Source of the DNA: Pyxicephalus adspersus
Taxonomy: Eukaryota; Chordata; Amphibia; Anura; Pyxicephalidae
Length of the DNA: 64,000 nucleotides
Direction of reading: 5' to 3'
NCBI RefSeq assembly: GCF_032062135.1
Contig: NC_092860.1
Coordinates: forward strand, 63,669,330 to 63,733,329
Shown: in pieces, positions 44,544-55,348 of the stretch
Numbering within the stretch: the stretch's first letter is position 1
Layout: every line of letters begins with the position of its first letter
Notes under the pieces: generated by a model
What the model was told of the DNA's origin: nothing
Database searches by the model: none
What the model saw: only the letters and a program-made list of their open reading frames with translations
Program-made: the position numbers and the translations under genes

Positions 44544-45589
44544 CTGCCACCTGACCAGTACCCGACTGTAGATGCTAGATACTAATGCCATCCATACTCC
44601 GTCTCAGAGCCCACCGCCTTCGAATCATGCTGTTACTGCTGCTGCCTGCCTAGTACCCAACTCTAGATAGCAGTTACTAATGCGGTCCACACTCCGTCTC
44701 AGAGCCCACCGCCTCCTCCTCTTGCTGTAAATGATGCTGCCGCATGCCCAGTACCTGACTTTAGATGCCAGACACTAGATGCTAGATACTAATGCCATCC
44801 ATACTCTGTCACAGAGCCCACCGCCTTCTTCTCCTGCTGTAAATGATGCCGCCACCTGCCCAGTACCCGACTGTAGATGCCAGATACTAATGCCGCCCAC
44901 ACTTTGTCTCAGGGCCCACCGCCTTCGAATCATGCTGTTACTGCTGCTGCCTGCCTAGTACCCAACTCTACTTGCCAATTACTAATGTCATCCACACTCC
45001 GTCTCAGTGCTAAATGCCTCCTCCTCATGCTGTTACTGCTGCTGCCCAGTACCCAACTCTAGATGCCAGTTACTAATGCAGTCCCTGCTCCATCTCAGAG
45101 CCCACCGCCTCCTCCTCCTGCTGTAAATGATGCTGCCGCCTGCCCAGTACCCAGTACCCAGCTGTAGATGCCAGTTAACAAGGCTGTCCATGCCGCATTT
45201 CAGAAAGTTACAGCTAGCAGATAGGAAAAGGCAGTCCCCTACACAGCAATGTCTCCACTATCTACAGCTTCTACACTCTCCGGTCCCATTGCCTCCTCCT
45301 CTTAGTATCCAGCTCTAGATGCCAGTTAACAATGCCATCCACACTTCTCAGGGCCCACCGCCTCCTCCTCCTGCTTTCACTGATGCTGCCGCCTGCCCAG
45401 TACCCTACTCTAGATGTCAGTTACTAATGCCATCCACACTTTGTTCCAGAGCCCACCACTTCTTCCTCCTGCTGTTACTGCTGCCGCTTGCCCAGTACCC
45501 AGTACCCAGCTGTAGATGCCAGTTAACAATGCCATCCACACTACTCAGGGCCCACCGCCTACTCTTCCTGCTAATACTGCTGCTGCCTG

Positions 45590-47095
45590 CCCACTGTCCA
45601 GTACCCAGCTCCAGATGCCAGGCTAGACTCAAGCTCAACAGGATTTTCTTTCCCCACTGATTCTGCCAAGCTCCGTTTCCTTTCATGTGCTTTCACTCGA
45701 TAGCAAGCCCTGAGACGGAGTGTGGAAGGCATTAGTAACTGGCATCTAGAGCTGGGTGTAGTGCATCTTTAATGACACCCCGAAGTGTGTAATCTGAAAT
45801 TTGTGATTGAATGTAGAAGGCCACGTCTTCTGCTTCATCCATCGGTACCACGCTTTATCAGACTGATTTTCTGTGTATGTTACCCCGGAACTGAGAAGTG
45901 GGACAGCAGTCCCTCTGTATATGTTGGGGGGATGAGATGGGAAACACCGGTATATTTAACGGGAACCGAGAGGTCCTGGATGACCACATTGAGCCATGAA
46001 GTTTTTGAGCTCAGCACACGTCCGGAGAGTTCTCCACAAGTATGTGGCCGTCCTGGGAGACTCCATTCAAAGATCCGTCAACAAGGATCTTGTGAAAATA
46101 CTGCAAAACGATGAGTTTCGGACTGAGAAGCAGCTGTAAGGGAAGAGTGAGATGTCATTTGCAAACGACACGTTGGGGGATCTCTGGGTGAAATGCACAA
46201 TGCCATAATTTACCGCCAAGTGCGTCATTGCAGAACTGACCACCAACTTGTACGGTTCTATTTCCTGACCTGTGTTTCTTCGGCGTACATAGAGAGCGTG
46301 CTGGCCAACTTCCAACATGGACCTCAGCCCGACGTTGTCATCATCAACTCGTGTATATAGGATGTTATCAGGAATCATGAGCAATCACTGCAAATGTACA
46401 AAACCAACCTGGACCACCTGTTTATTCGGCTCACCAAGGTGCTGAGCCCCAAATGTCTGGTGAAATCTAACATGTCCATGTCTGTTGGATGTCTAAGCTG
46501 GTGAAGTGCCCAATTCCTAATGTGCGCTGGGACATCATAGAAGGGAATTTCTACAGCGCCACACTGGCAGATTTGCACCAATTGGATGTGATTGACTTGC
46601 ACTTCTACTTACGCTTCAAGCTGCGCTCCAGGGTTAAAGATGCCACCCACTTGAATCGGCTGGCTCATCGGAAGTATACCTGCATCCTGATGGCTCATAT
46701 TGATTAAGCCTGGGGCGTGCAGCAGGAAGAGGAGGAGGTGGGTTTTGAGATGGAGTGTGGACAGCATTGGTAACTGGCATCTAGAGCTGGGTACTGGGCA
46801 GGCGGCAGCAGTAACAGCATGAGGAGGAGGCGGTGGGCCCTGAGACGGAGCAAGGAGGGCATTGGAAGTTGAGGCCATCACCTATGTGAACAGTGTCGAA
46901 GCTGTAGCTATTGGAGACATGAATGAATGAACAAGATTCCAATCTGTCCCTACCTACTATGTAGCGAAACCACATGAAAGGGAACGGGCTTGGCGGTATC
47001 AGCGGGGAAAGAAGACCCTGTTGAGCTTGAGTCTAGTCTGGCATCTAGAGCTGGGTACTGGGCAGTGGGCAGGCGGGAGCAGTAAGAGCAGGAGG
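45590..47095. repeat. Inverted duplication in the hAT-2 tail around the PCED1 copy
   Basis: 45590..45697 (CCAGATGCCAGGCTAGACTC, AAGCTCAACAGGATTTTC, TTTCCTTTCATGTGCTTTC) recurs as its reverse complement at 46962..47070 (CCACATGAAAGGGAACGGG, GTTGAGCTTGAGTCTAGTC, TGGCATCTAGAGCTGGG). From 45697 to 47095 the tail units run in reverse (GGCATCTAGAGCTGGGTACT, GGAGGAGGCGGTGGGCCC). The inverted block encloses the PCED1 copy and looks like an inverted internal-deletion derivative of the same hAT family. Confidence 0.78.
45822..46726 (+). pseudogene. pced1: Intronless PC-esterase domain gene copy (PCED1/FAM113 family) inside hAT tail
   Basis: After about 175 bases of 5' UTR-like sequence an ATG at 45996 reads MKFLSSAHVRRVLHKYVAVL, then GDSIQRS (block I with the catalytic serine). 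LRTEKQL-like and GKSEMSFANDTL parts are followed by a frame change near 46190 and RTDHQLVRFYFLTCV (about 46237), PDVVIINSCI (about 46330; the next codon, usual W, is TAG), TNLDHLFIRLTKVLSPKCLV (about 46405), a second frame change near 46490, PNVRWDIIEGNFYSATLADL (about 46519), LDVIDLHFYLRF and KDATHLNRLAHRKY (catalytic H kept, usual HW is HL). It stops at AWGVQ. Parts normally spread over several exons are contiguous here. No poly-A. Both flanks are hAT tail. PCED1A or PCED1B is not resolved. Confidence 0.88.
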
Positions 47096-47342
47096 AGTAA
47101 CACAGCCATCCACACTATGTCTAAGGGCCCACTGTCACTGTAGGGACAGTGGGAATCTCATTCATCCCAATAGCTACACCTTCCACACTGTCAATAAAGG
47201 ATGATGGCCTCAAGCTGTAATGCTGTCCTTGCTATGTCCCAGGGCATGCCGCCTCCTCCTCATCCTGTTTCCTGCCCCTTTTTTCCGCCTTTGTTTTCTG
47301 TTTTAATTTTTGTTTTTACCTCGTGGATGGGAACTAGCCCTT

Positions 47343-50300
47343 TATGTGAAGAAACTTAATAGCCTCAATAAACAATCGCAGCTACTATATGCACAACATA
47401 AGGCTAGAGTCTACATTCTTTTGCTCCATGAAACTCATTTTTAAACCAATAAAATCCCATTTCTATGCAATTGATTTTTTACTGCCTGGTACCATAGTTC
47501 CAATGCTGATATTAAAACTAGGGGTGTATCTGTTGCATTTCATAAATCTCTTTCGATTCAGGTTATGGACTCTCTTTGTGATGATAAGGGTAGATATCTT
47601 TTCATTAAAGTAACTATTTGGGGCAAGATGTATACAATAGCCTCCCTTTTTATCACCAAATTATCAACCAACCGCGTTTTCTATCAAATATTTAAATGCT
47701 CTTAAGGGATTTGCAGATGGAACCATTGTTGTGGGGGTTTTTTGCCCTTGATCCTTGTTTAGACACTTCATCGAACAAAACTCCAATATCTTACTCTAAT
47801 TTGAATTTATTTCGTACTAAACTATGTGAACTCAGATTGTTAGATGTATGGCATACTTTGCATCCTACAACTAGGTATTATACATTTTTTTGTAGTCCGC
47901 ACTGGGTATATTCACGTATAGATTACTTGTTAGTTATTCACTCTGCATTGGATTGGCATCCTCTTTCTACCATCGATTCTTGTCCCTGGTCAGATCATGC
48001 ATCTGTCACTGTGACTTTTCACCCCTCCAGGTAATTTCCTGGGGGTGGACCTGGCGATGCAACGACTGTTTATATAAAGATCCTAATTGTGCCAGGGTAG
48101 TGGCTGATACTATTAAAATTTTTTTACGAAATCATTCATCAGATTCAACTTCTCTCGCTATACAATGGGAGGCAATAAAGGCAGTTCTTCAGGGGGTACT
48201 CCTCCAGCAAGGTTCGCAGTTTAAAAAGATAAGGTCACAGGATATACAGAATACATTGATTAAAATATAACAACTAGAGATTATACATCAATGAACTTTG
48301 TCCTTTGATACATTTTTAGTAATTAGTACATTTGACATATCAACGTTACAGAGACCGTTTTCGTAAAATGATATATCAATATGGTGATAGGTGCAAAGGG
48401 ATGAAGTCCCCTGGATAACAGTCTCTCGCACTTATCACTTATGTACCAACAATCCGTACGGCTCAAGGAGACTTAACATCTATCCCTCAAAATATACTGC
48501 AAATATTCTATAAATATTATGCAGACCTAAATCAACTTCAACTGTATCTGGTCACACCGGTTTTGCTCTCCAAAACTATTTTGATGAGACAGCTCTTCCA
48601 GTGTTAGATTCAGAAGTTGTGTCATTTTTAGAATCTCCTTTTACAGAGGAAGAGGTAGCATCAGCCATAAAAGCTACTCCGTCAGGGAAAAATCCCGGTC
48701 CAGATGGGTTCACACCAAAGTTCTTTAAATTTTATAGTCTTAATTTGGTACCTTTTTTGACAAAAGTTTTCTCTTCTATTTCAGATGATACCCCCTTTCC
48801 AGCCCAAAGCCTAGAAGCTCACATTACTATTCTCCCTAAGCTTGGGAAATATCATACATTATGTTCAAACTATAGGCCCATTTCCCTTATTAACGTTGAT
48901 GCTAAACTGTTTTTCAAACTTACTGCTAATAGACTTACTACATATATTCCTTTTTTAATACATAAAGACCAGGTAGGATTCATCCATGGGTGTGAAGCAA
49001 GGGATATTACTCCTAAAACTTTTCTCAACCCAACATGCCAAGATGTTAAGATCCCTATGTGCCTTTCAATCAACGCAGAAAAGGCGTTTGATAGGGTTAA
49101 TTGGTCCTTTATGTATGTATGAAAGAAGTTGAGAAATATAGTGTCTTCAGTAATTTTAAAGTTAACTTTTCTAAATCAGAGGTACTTAATATCTCCTTAA
49201 ATACTACACAGTAGGTTTCCATTAGGGTAAATACTTAGAATTTGTAAAGAGGCAATTACATATTTGGGTGTTTTTTTTTACCTCAGATCCATCTAAATTG
49301 TTTTTCTATAATTATACTCCATTGAGCAGTAAATTGTACGCTAATATACAAAAATATAATTCCCTCTCTAAATACCTCTCTCTTGGTTTGTAAAGATTAA
49401 TACATTAAAAATGCACACTCTGCTTTGACTTTTGTACATATTTCAGTCTGTACCCATTTTTTTTTACCTAATACATACTTACAGAAAATACAATCTCTAT
49501 TTAGGTCCTTTGTATGGAAAGCTAGGTGCCCTCGCATAGCCTATAGTATCTTAGCAAAATCCAAGCAGATGCGGGGGGGGGCTCCAGACGTAATTTTGTA
49601 CTATAGTGTATCAGTTTTGGTTCGATTGGTCGATTGGTTCTATAACAAGGAATAAAACAGTTGGGTCCTTTTGGAGGAATCTCTTTCCCCTATAGATTTA
49701 CGATCCCTTCTTTGGACAGATCGCCAACATTTTGGCACAAATATGTCTATAGCTGGTCTCACTCTTGATCTTTTACAATTGTGGGAAATCTTATTAGAGG
49801 AAGTAAAATCTCTACATGCCCAGGTCCTATGACGCCACTTTTTGACAATCCGGCCTTTCCCCAACAATCCGGCCTTTCCCCAAATAAAACAAGTTTTTGA
49901 ACATGGTCAGCTTTGGAACATCGTTTAGAACTAACTAAAAGATCTTGTCCCAGTGGTACCTTTGTCCTGTGGATCATCAACGTAAATCTTCAGTACATTC
50001 AGATAGATGTTAGCAGTGCCTTACTCAGAGAGATTCCATGTTACATATTTGGTGGGAGTGTCCGGCCATATGCCATTTCTGTAAAATATTAATATGCTAT
50101 ATAATGACTGTACAGGCTCTGATGTTGGCAATAGCTCCAAAGTGACTCTTTTGTCTATGATTCCGGGTAAATTAAATCTATCAGGATTCTTATACCTAGG
50201 TATTGGAAGCAGGTGACGATTCCGTCTATTAAGGATTGGTTCACGGATCTTGAAAAAAAACTTGTCATATGGAACAATTGATATCAGAAGATAAGGATAG

Positions 50301-50460
50301 GTTGGAACAGTTTGGGATGACTTGGATGGCATGGGATGGGCTTAAAGATTCCCCTCAATTGCACAATTATTTAAAAGAAACTTATTGGTATGGGGGCTTA
50401 CGGGCTATGTGTGTTTTGTAAATCAAGATATAAATTTGTTTTAAATGATTTTTTTTTCTC
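47343..50460 (+). pseudogene. L1-Tx1 ORF2 of the split L1 (endonuclease, reverse transcriptase, C-terminus)
   Basis: It reads VKKLNSLNKQSQLLYAQHKA, then ARVYILLLHETHF (QETH block, Q changed to H), GVSVAFHKSLSIQVM and DDKGRYLFIKV. FFCSPHWVYSRIDYLL (about 47890) and CPWSDHASVTVTF (about 47984) complete the endonuclease. The reverse transcriptase begins near 48601 with FTEEEVASAIKATPSGKNPG and PDGFTPKFF; NYRPISLINVDAKLF is near 48868 and LSINAEKAFDRVNWSFM near 49063. The next segment, including the YADD motif, is deleted; reading resumes near 49130 (NFKVNFSKSEVLNIS). The C-terminus has FRSFVWKARCPRIAYSIL near 49500, then MLHIWWECPA near 50038 in another frame. Many stops and frame changes. Confidence 0.88.
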
Positions 50461-51250
50461 TTTCTTTTAAAAGAATTTAAATGAATTGGAGTTCATTTTA
50501 ATGAACTGGAAGAGTTTGGAAAAAACATTTAGGAAAGTATTGTTCTTGAAAAAAAAAAAAAGTATAACCAAACAAGAAACTCACCGGCAGGATGTCTCCC
50601 ATGTGGCTGTGGTGGGGATGGGACCTCCTCAGGGCCGGCTGCCTCGTTCGAGCATGACCTGGCTTTGTATGTGGAAGGAGACAAAAAAATTAAAGAGGTA
50701 AGTACTGAGCGATTGCAATAGTATATTATACAGCTAGTAAATCATGAAAGGTATGTTATCTAGTTTAATCAAGTTAATACTGTTTTGCTGTTTCTACCTA
50801 TCAAAGCAAGAAAGAAAGCTGTTTCCCGGGGACAAGCAAACTATGACAAGGGAACTAAAGTTATGCAGTTTAGGGAAAATGGAGGTTTTGGCTTTTCACA
50901 AGGGACAAACTTGGCTGAATGACATTTAACCTTTGGCTTCTGTTAAAAGCTACCTAGACATGAAGCTAGTGATGCACTCATAATAATTATTGGAGCTAGG
51001 CCTAACAAACTACAGTAGTATTTCCCTTTTATCAGCCATTCAGCTCTAGAGGTGAATGGGGACTGGATGGCAGCTCGAGGATCAGCAGCCAGCGTGACGG
51101 AGAGAGGGCTGTAAAATAAAAAAAATAAATAAACACAAACATTACAACATAAAAAAAAAGTAATAAAATCTAATTCCAGATAATACTACCTTCCCCAACA
51201 AAAATCATTCTAAAACACAGCCCCTTATAAAGGAGAAGACAAAATGCAAT
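50461..51250. other. Mostly non-coding, with one possible exon end
   Basis: A strong splice-donor-like AG|GTAAGTACTG is at 50697/50698. The frame before it reads FEHDLALYVEGDKKIKE. No acceptor with a pyrimidine tract is obvious upstream (A-rich, L1 tail-like). The words at 51025..51095 (CATTCAGCTCTAGAGGTGAA) resemble hAT MITE inner sequence at 23880..23960. Confidence 0.3.
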
Positions 51251-51254
51251 ATGT

Positions 51255-52450
51255 ATGTATAGGTAGTCCCCAGTTTACATACGAGATAAGGACTGTAGGT
51301 TTGTTCTTAAGTTGAATTTGTATGTAAGTCGGAACATGTACATTATTTTAATTAATGCAATTAGGACAGATGTTTGTCTTAACATATTATTAGGCAGCGT
51401 GGTGTCAGTTACTGTAAAAAATCCTCACTGTGAGCTAATCACAAACAAAGCAAAGAAAAAAAAACTTTATGGAGCCTAGACATTCATTAACTTCTGGAGC
51501 AAGCTGTGCTTTGATATGCAAAAAGAAAGGCAGTTTTCTATTGAAAAAAAAAAGCTTGTCGTAATGTGTACTCCCCAGTGGGCGTGTGTCATCAGCACAG
51601 CTGTGTGTGTGAATGCTGCATGCCATATTCTGCAGCCTTACAACTCTCTGTGTACAAACCTTTATATCTCCTAAAACATTGGTCGTAATGACTTGATGTT
51701 TTTAGGAAACACAGAGAACCCTCATAGCTAATAGTAAATATTACCGTATTTTCCGGCGCATAAGATGACTGGGTGTATAAGACGACCCCCAGCTTTTCCA
51801 GTTAAAATATAGAGTTTGTTGCACTTGTTGCAAAAACAGTAACAAACAAAATTTTTACTTTAATAGAATTGTCCACCCTTCTATGTAAAGTAGTCACACA
51901 GCTCCACCTAGTGGCTGATTTGTAAATCACAATATTATATAACACGCATAAAAAAATACATCTATACCGCATGGCTCACAGCGTTCCCCCAAAGCTCTCT
52001 GACACTGTCTGACTCTTGGTAACCTGAGCTCAGATCTTCTACCCGTACAGCCGGGTCCCTCCACCATGATGTCACTCCCTATGTGCAGCACCCGAACAGA
52101 TGATTCAAAATGTGGGAGCAAAAGAATACTAAACAACCAATGGCGAGCTTTCATTTGCTGACAACCAGGAAGTACAGAAACTTTCTTTCTCATTGGTGCG
52201 CTTACAGCAGCTTGTATGTGATTTGTAAGTACCCGGCCTATAAGACGACCCCCGAGTTTGGCACAGATTTTTCGGGGTTAAAAAGTTGTCTTATACGCCG
52301 GAAAATACGTTATATAAAAAATATCAGCTCACCAGATTTAAAGCATTTTAAGATATGGGAATCACAATTTTAAACACTTGTAAAAATACAACATTGGGAC
52401 TGCAGTTTTTTAAAGCAAGTTTGTGAACATAAGTTTGTATTTTAATATTT
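51255..52450. mobile_element. Second foldback-type repeat, disrupted by a TA-flanked MITE
   Basis: TAGTCCCCAGTTTACATACG begins a repeat whose later part (ATTCTGCAGCCTTACAACTC at 51630, ATCTCCTAAAACATTGG) matches an arm of the foldback at 7735..9030. After the MITE at 51744..52310 the match resumes (TTTTAAGATATGGGAATCAC). A segment of it (TTAGGCAGCGTGGTGTCAGT to CTGTGCTTTGATATGC) is repeated at 52985..53155. Confidence 0.6.
51744..52310. mobile_element. TA-flanked MITE (TATAAGACGACC type), about 567 bp
   Basis: The ends CCGTATTTTCCGGCGCATAA and TTATACGCCGGAAAATACG are near-perfect inverted repeats, with TA outside the left end and TTA outside the slightly damaged right end. Both sides have a second inner word, GTATAAGACGACCCCCAG and CTATAAGACGACCCCCGAG. 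No tandem array inside. It sits in the foldback-type repeat. Confidence 0.8.
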
Positions 52451-53197
52451 TCTTATTAAAGCTGTTTTTCTTTACAAACATTCTGAAAAAGGCTTCTATA
52501 TATACTATTTGAAAATGTACAAATTTAATGCAAACTATTATGCCTGAAAAGTCCCTTTATTCTTACCCTCACTTGTGTATAAATGAGCACATTACTGTTT
52601 TAGAGAGTCAATGTTTTTTGTATCCCCATATAATGCAATATTGTCGCCTGCAGTCTCCTAAGCATCTTCAGAGGAACTGTCACTGACAAAGTGGAAAATA
52701 GGTATGAAAATTTCGATAAAGTAGACATCCTAACAAGAGCAATATGACCGAAGAATAAATCGGTAGTGTTTTCCACTTCCTGAAAAGGGAAAAGTCATCC
52801 CGGAGTAAGGGGACATAATTACTTTTGTACAACGTGTAGTATGTGGAGGTTAGATAAACTCCCAAATATTTAATTGAGTCTGCTACTATAGAGGCTAGTC
52901 ATGTGCAGCACTAGAATGGGGCGTATTCCTTGTAGTAGCTATATGAAAAGCCATCGGGGCCTTGTCCTTTAAATTATTTTAGGAAATGCAATTAGGACGA
53001 TGTTTGTCTCAACATAATATTAGGCAGCGTGGTGTCAGTAACTGTATAAAAGCCTTACTGTGAGCTAATCACAAACAAAGCAAAAAAGAAAAACTTTATG
53101 GAGCCTAGACATTCATTAACTTCTGGAGCAAACTGTGCTTTGATATGCAAAAAGAAACAACTGCAGAGTTTTTCTTGGTATTTAGCAAAAGATTTCT
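52451..53197. other. Non-coding stretch, with a repeated segment at its end
   Basis: 52985..53155 repeats the segment at 51355..51525. 52640..52970 is otherwise unremarkable; a CTAGTCATGTG to AAGCCATCGGGGCC phrase near 52900..52960 resembles antisense L1 reverse transcriptase but is too decayed to call. Confidence 0.35.
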
Positions 53198-53592
53198 TCT
53201 GCGGGGTGTGGCGGGTGCGCAAGATGGCTGTCTGATCTCGGAGCTCTATCAGCGCCGGCAACTAATCACCACATCCCAGGTTCCTACTGCATCACACATC
53301 GGCAGAATACGCAGAGCCAAGGTGGGGAAGCTTCCCCTTACCCCTGCATCCCAGCATCTCTCGGATCAACCGTCGATAAGGGACTTTATCCTGGATCCTT
53401 CACCGGGTCCTCCTTCTCCACACACACATGGCAGCAGGAAGACAGGGAACGGGGAGCGGATACATCAGGCCCCCGCACACAAGCTGATTCTCACCTGTCC
53501 AGGCAGAGAGACCCTTCTTCTCCTGTACTGCAGACACCAAGCTCTCCAGAGCCCCCGGACTCTTTCACTGCAGAATCGGGGAGTCATGAGGC

Positions 53593-54706
53593 ATTTCTGG
53601 ATGGGTCCCCTCCCCCTGTTGCTTCTCCTCATGTATTTCCAATAGGGTCCCCAATCCTGCAACCTACTCCATTAGATGAGAGGACCCTAGATGTGTTTGG
53701 ACATGGATTACCTTTCCAGCACAGAGCACCCAGGCCCAGGGTCCCTGCGGGTCACCCATTCCAGGCCCTCCTCTCTATGCTACAGTGGTTTTCTCTCAGA
53801 CAGGATCAGCAGCAGCCCCTAGTGCTACATAGAGAGGAAATCTGCTCATATGACTTTGGGGTCTCCAACCTTCTCCAGACCATATGGTAAAAGGCCCTCT
53901 TTTTTGGGTGATGCTTCCCCTCTCTCTTGGCAACAATACATACAGCTTTTACCTACTTGGGCAAATTTTCAATTTGGTGGCTGAAGTTCAAGTGACCTGT
54001 CATTCAGATATTGGAGCTCTGCGTGCTGATTTGCAGTCCCTAGTGGGTAGAGGGGGTGAATTGGAGCAAAATGTTCAGCAAACCAAGGGTGATATTGAAG
54101 CCCTTACCCACAAATCTATTGATAGTTCCTAAAAGTATAGGGAACGTTACCACTTGTTTGAGGACTTAGAAAATAGGAGCTGCAGAAACATTAGGGTCCA
54201 CGGCTTGCCTCAGGCCACTCAAGATGCGAACTTGAAATTATTTCTCCAGGCGTTTTTTGGTCGAATTCTAGGGCGTTCTTCCCATCGAGAGATTAAAATC
54301 ACTAGAGACTTCAGGACCTCCAGACAACCTGGCACGGGGTCCAGGCCACGGGATGTTTTATGCCATCTGGCAGATGCAGATCCAAAAGATGAGATTATGT
54401 CTACTGCCAGAAATATGCGTAATCTTGAATTTGATGGTGCACCCCTACATACCTTACAGCAGCGCCGTCTTTTGCAACCGCTCCTGACTGTGCTCAGGGA
54501 TAACCGTATACCGTACACACGGGGTTTTCCTTTTAGCCTCTCAGCTCGCAGGGATGGTAAGACTTCCATTCTTCGCCACTCGGAAGATGTCCAAGCCTTT
54601 TGCAGAGACTTGGGTGTTGATCGCTCTAAACTCCCAGGCTGGGAGCCAGATAACCCTCCTTGTCCGCGCTCTCCTCCATGGCAGGCAGTGCAACATAAGA
54701 GGTGCT
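53593..54706 (+). pseudogene. L1-Tx1 ORF1 of the second copy
   Basis: An N-terminal part read through several frames (53593..53890) precedes the coiled coil (DIGALRADLQSLVGRGGELE, about 54010..54070). An in-frame TAA is at 54130. The RNA-binding part then reads NRSCRNIRVHGLPQATQD (about 54172), SRPRDVLCHLADADPKDEIM (about 54342), LHTLQQRRLLQPLL near 54446 and RIPYTRGFPFSLSARRDGKT near 54504, ending at TAG 54706. Longer and in better frame than the ORF1 at 30275..31083. From the in-frame stop to the end the reading is open. Confidence 0.86.
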
Positions 54707-55348
54707 AGAGGTGATTTTTGATATGCGTTCCAATATTCTACTTATACTTTGGATTATTTACTGTTTTTCATTTGCCTATCGGATGCTTAGTTGAATGCTA
54801 AAATGTTGCCTGTGCCTTATGTGCTGTGCTCAGCTGGATGCTGAGTTTCCATAGTGGCCCTGGGGGGGGGGGGGGGGTCTGGCGTTCAGCCCGGCTTTAG
54901 TTGGGCGAGGCGATGGGTTCTCCCTGATGCTGGGACACTGTCAGTAGTTGGCACTGACCAATCTGGTGATGATTTGGTCAAGGTTTCCTGATCCCCTTCT
55001 TGTGTCCCCTTGGGCTCACTGCCCCTCTTGGAGGGGGGGTTCACCCGTCAGTGGTTGTTGTTCTTTGGAGCCCCCTCAGGGGTTGTCAGGGACCGTCGGG
55101 TGTCAGGCCCTCCTTGGCCGCTGTTACACGGCTTGTAGCTTATTGATTTGTTTTATCTGTATGGTTTGTTCTTGGATCCCACTTTCTCCTCTACCCCCTG
55201 GATCCCTTCCTGTTTTTTGTTGTGTTTGTGGGACGCAGCTCTTATTGTACTCTGCTTTGGGTCCAGCCTGGGCCTGGGGCACCGATGTCTGCATATGCTT
55301 TCTCATTGAGGGATGTTGCTGCTGCTTTCTGGTCCTCCTATTGTTACC

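Larger units (their letters stand above)
43850..45645 (+). repeat. ~93-bp tail units of hAT-2 (forward part)
   Basis: Same unit as 35740..36480 (CCAGTACCCAACTCTAGATG, CCAGTTACTAATGC, CACCGCCTCCTCC), in about fifteen diverged copies. It is interrupted by a small element and an (AT)n run between 44015 and 44540. Confidence 0.82.
37499..47342 (+). mobile_element. hAT-2: large hAT transposon, likely partner of the TAGTGTTG MITEs
   Basis: The left end is TAGTGTTGTTGTTCGAATTC, and about 100 bases of it match the reversed right end of the MITE at 29337..29972. It interrupts L1 ORF2 after codon 8. Flanks CTGGTGAA (37491..37498) and TATGTGAA (47343..47350) agree at five of eight positions. It holds a promoter-like region, a GATA microsatellite, the transposase (38326..41667), an orientation-switching array (41870..43790), ~93-bp tail units, a small inserted element (44015..44460) and an inverted block with a PCED1 copy (45697..47095). 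The right terminal repeat is not recognisable, so the right boundary is an estimate. Confidence 0.7.
29310..50460 (+). mobile_element. One L1-Tx1 LINE, split by a hAT MITE, hAT-1 and hAT-2
   Basis: The proposed L1 pieces are 29310..29336, 29973..31228, about 36735..37498 and about 47343..50460, together about 5.1 kb. All are on the plus strand and in the right order: 5' region, ORF1, spacer, ORF2. The strongest join is in ORF2. Codons MAIQVYNW end at about 37494, and VKKLNSLNK begins at about 47346, together forming the usual MA-x-V-x-WNVKGLNS start with only one residue missing. The three interruptions are described separately. Stops and frameshifts show an old, dead copy. That it is one copy is inference; two separate L1 copies are the alternative. 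Confidence 0.65.

Noticed and set aside
45785..46114. 109-codon plus-strand frame over the PCED1 copy
   Set aside because: Wrong frame; the frame starting at 45996 holds the GDSIQR motif and the family match.
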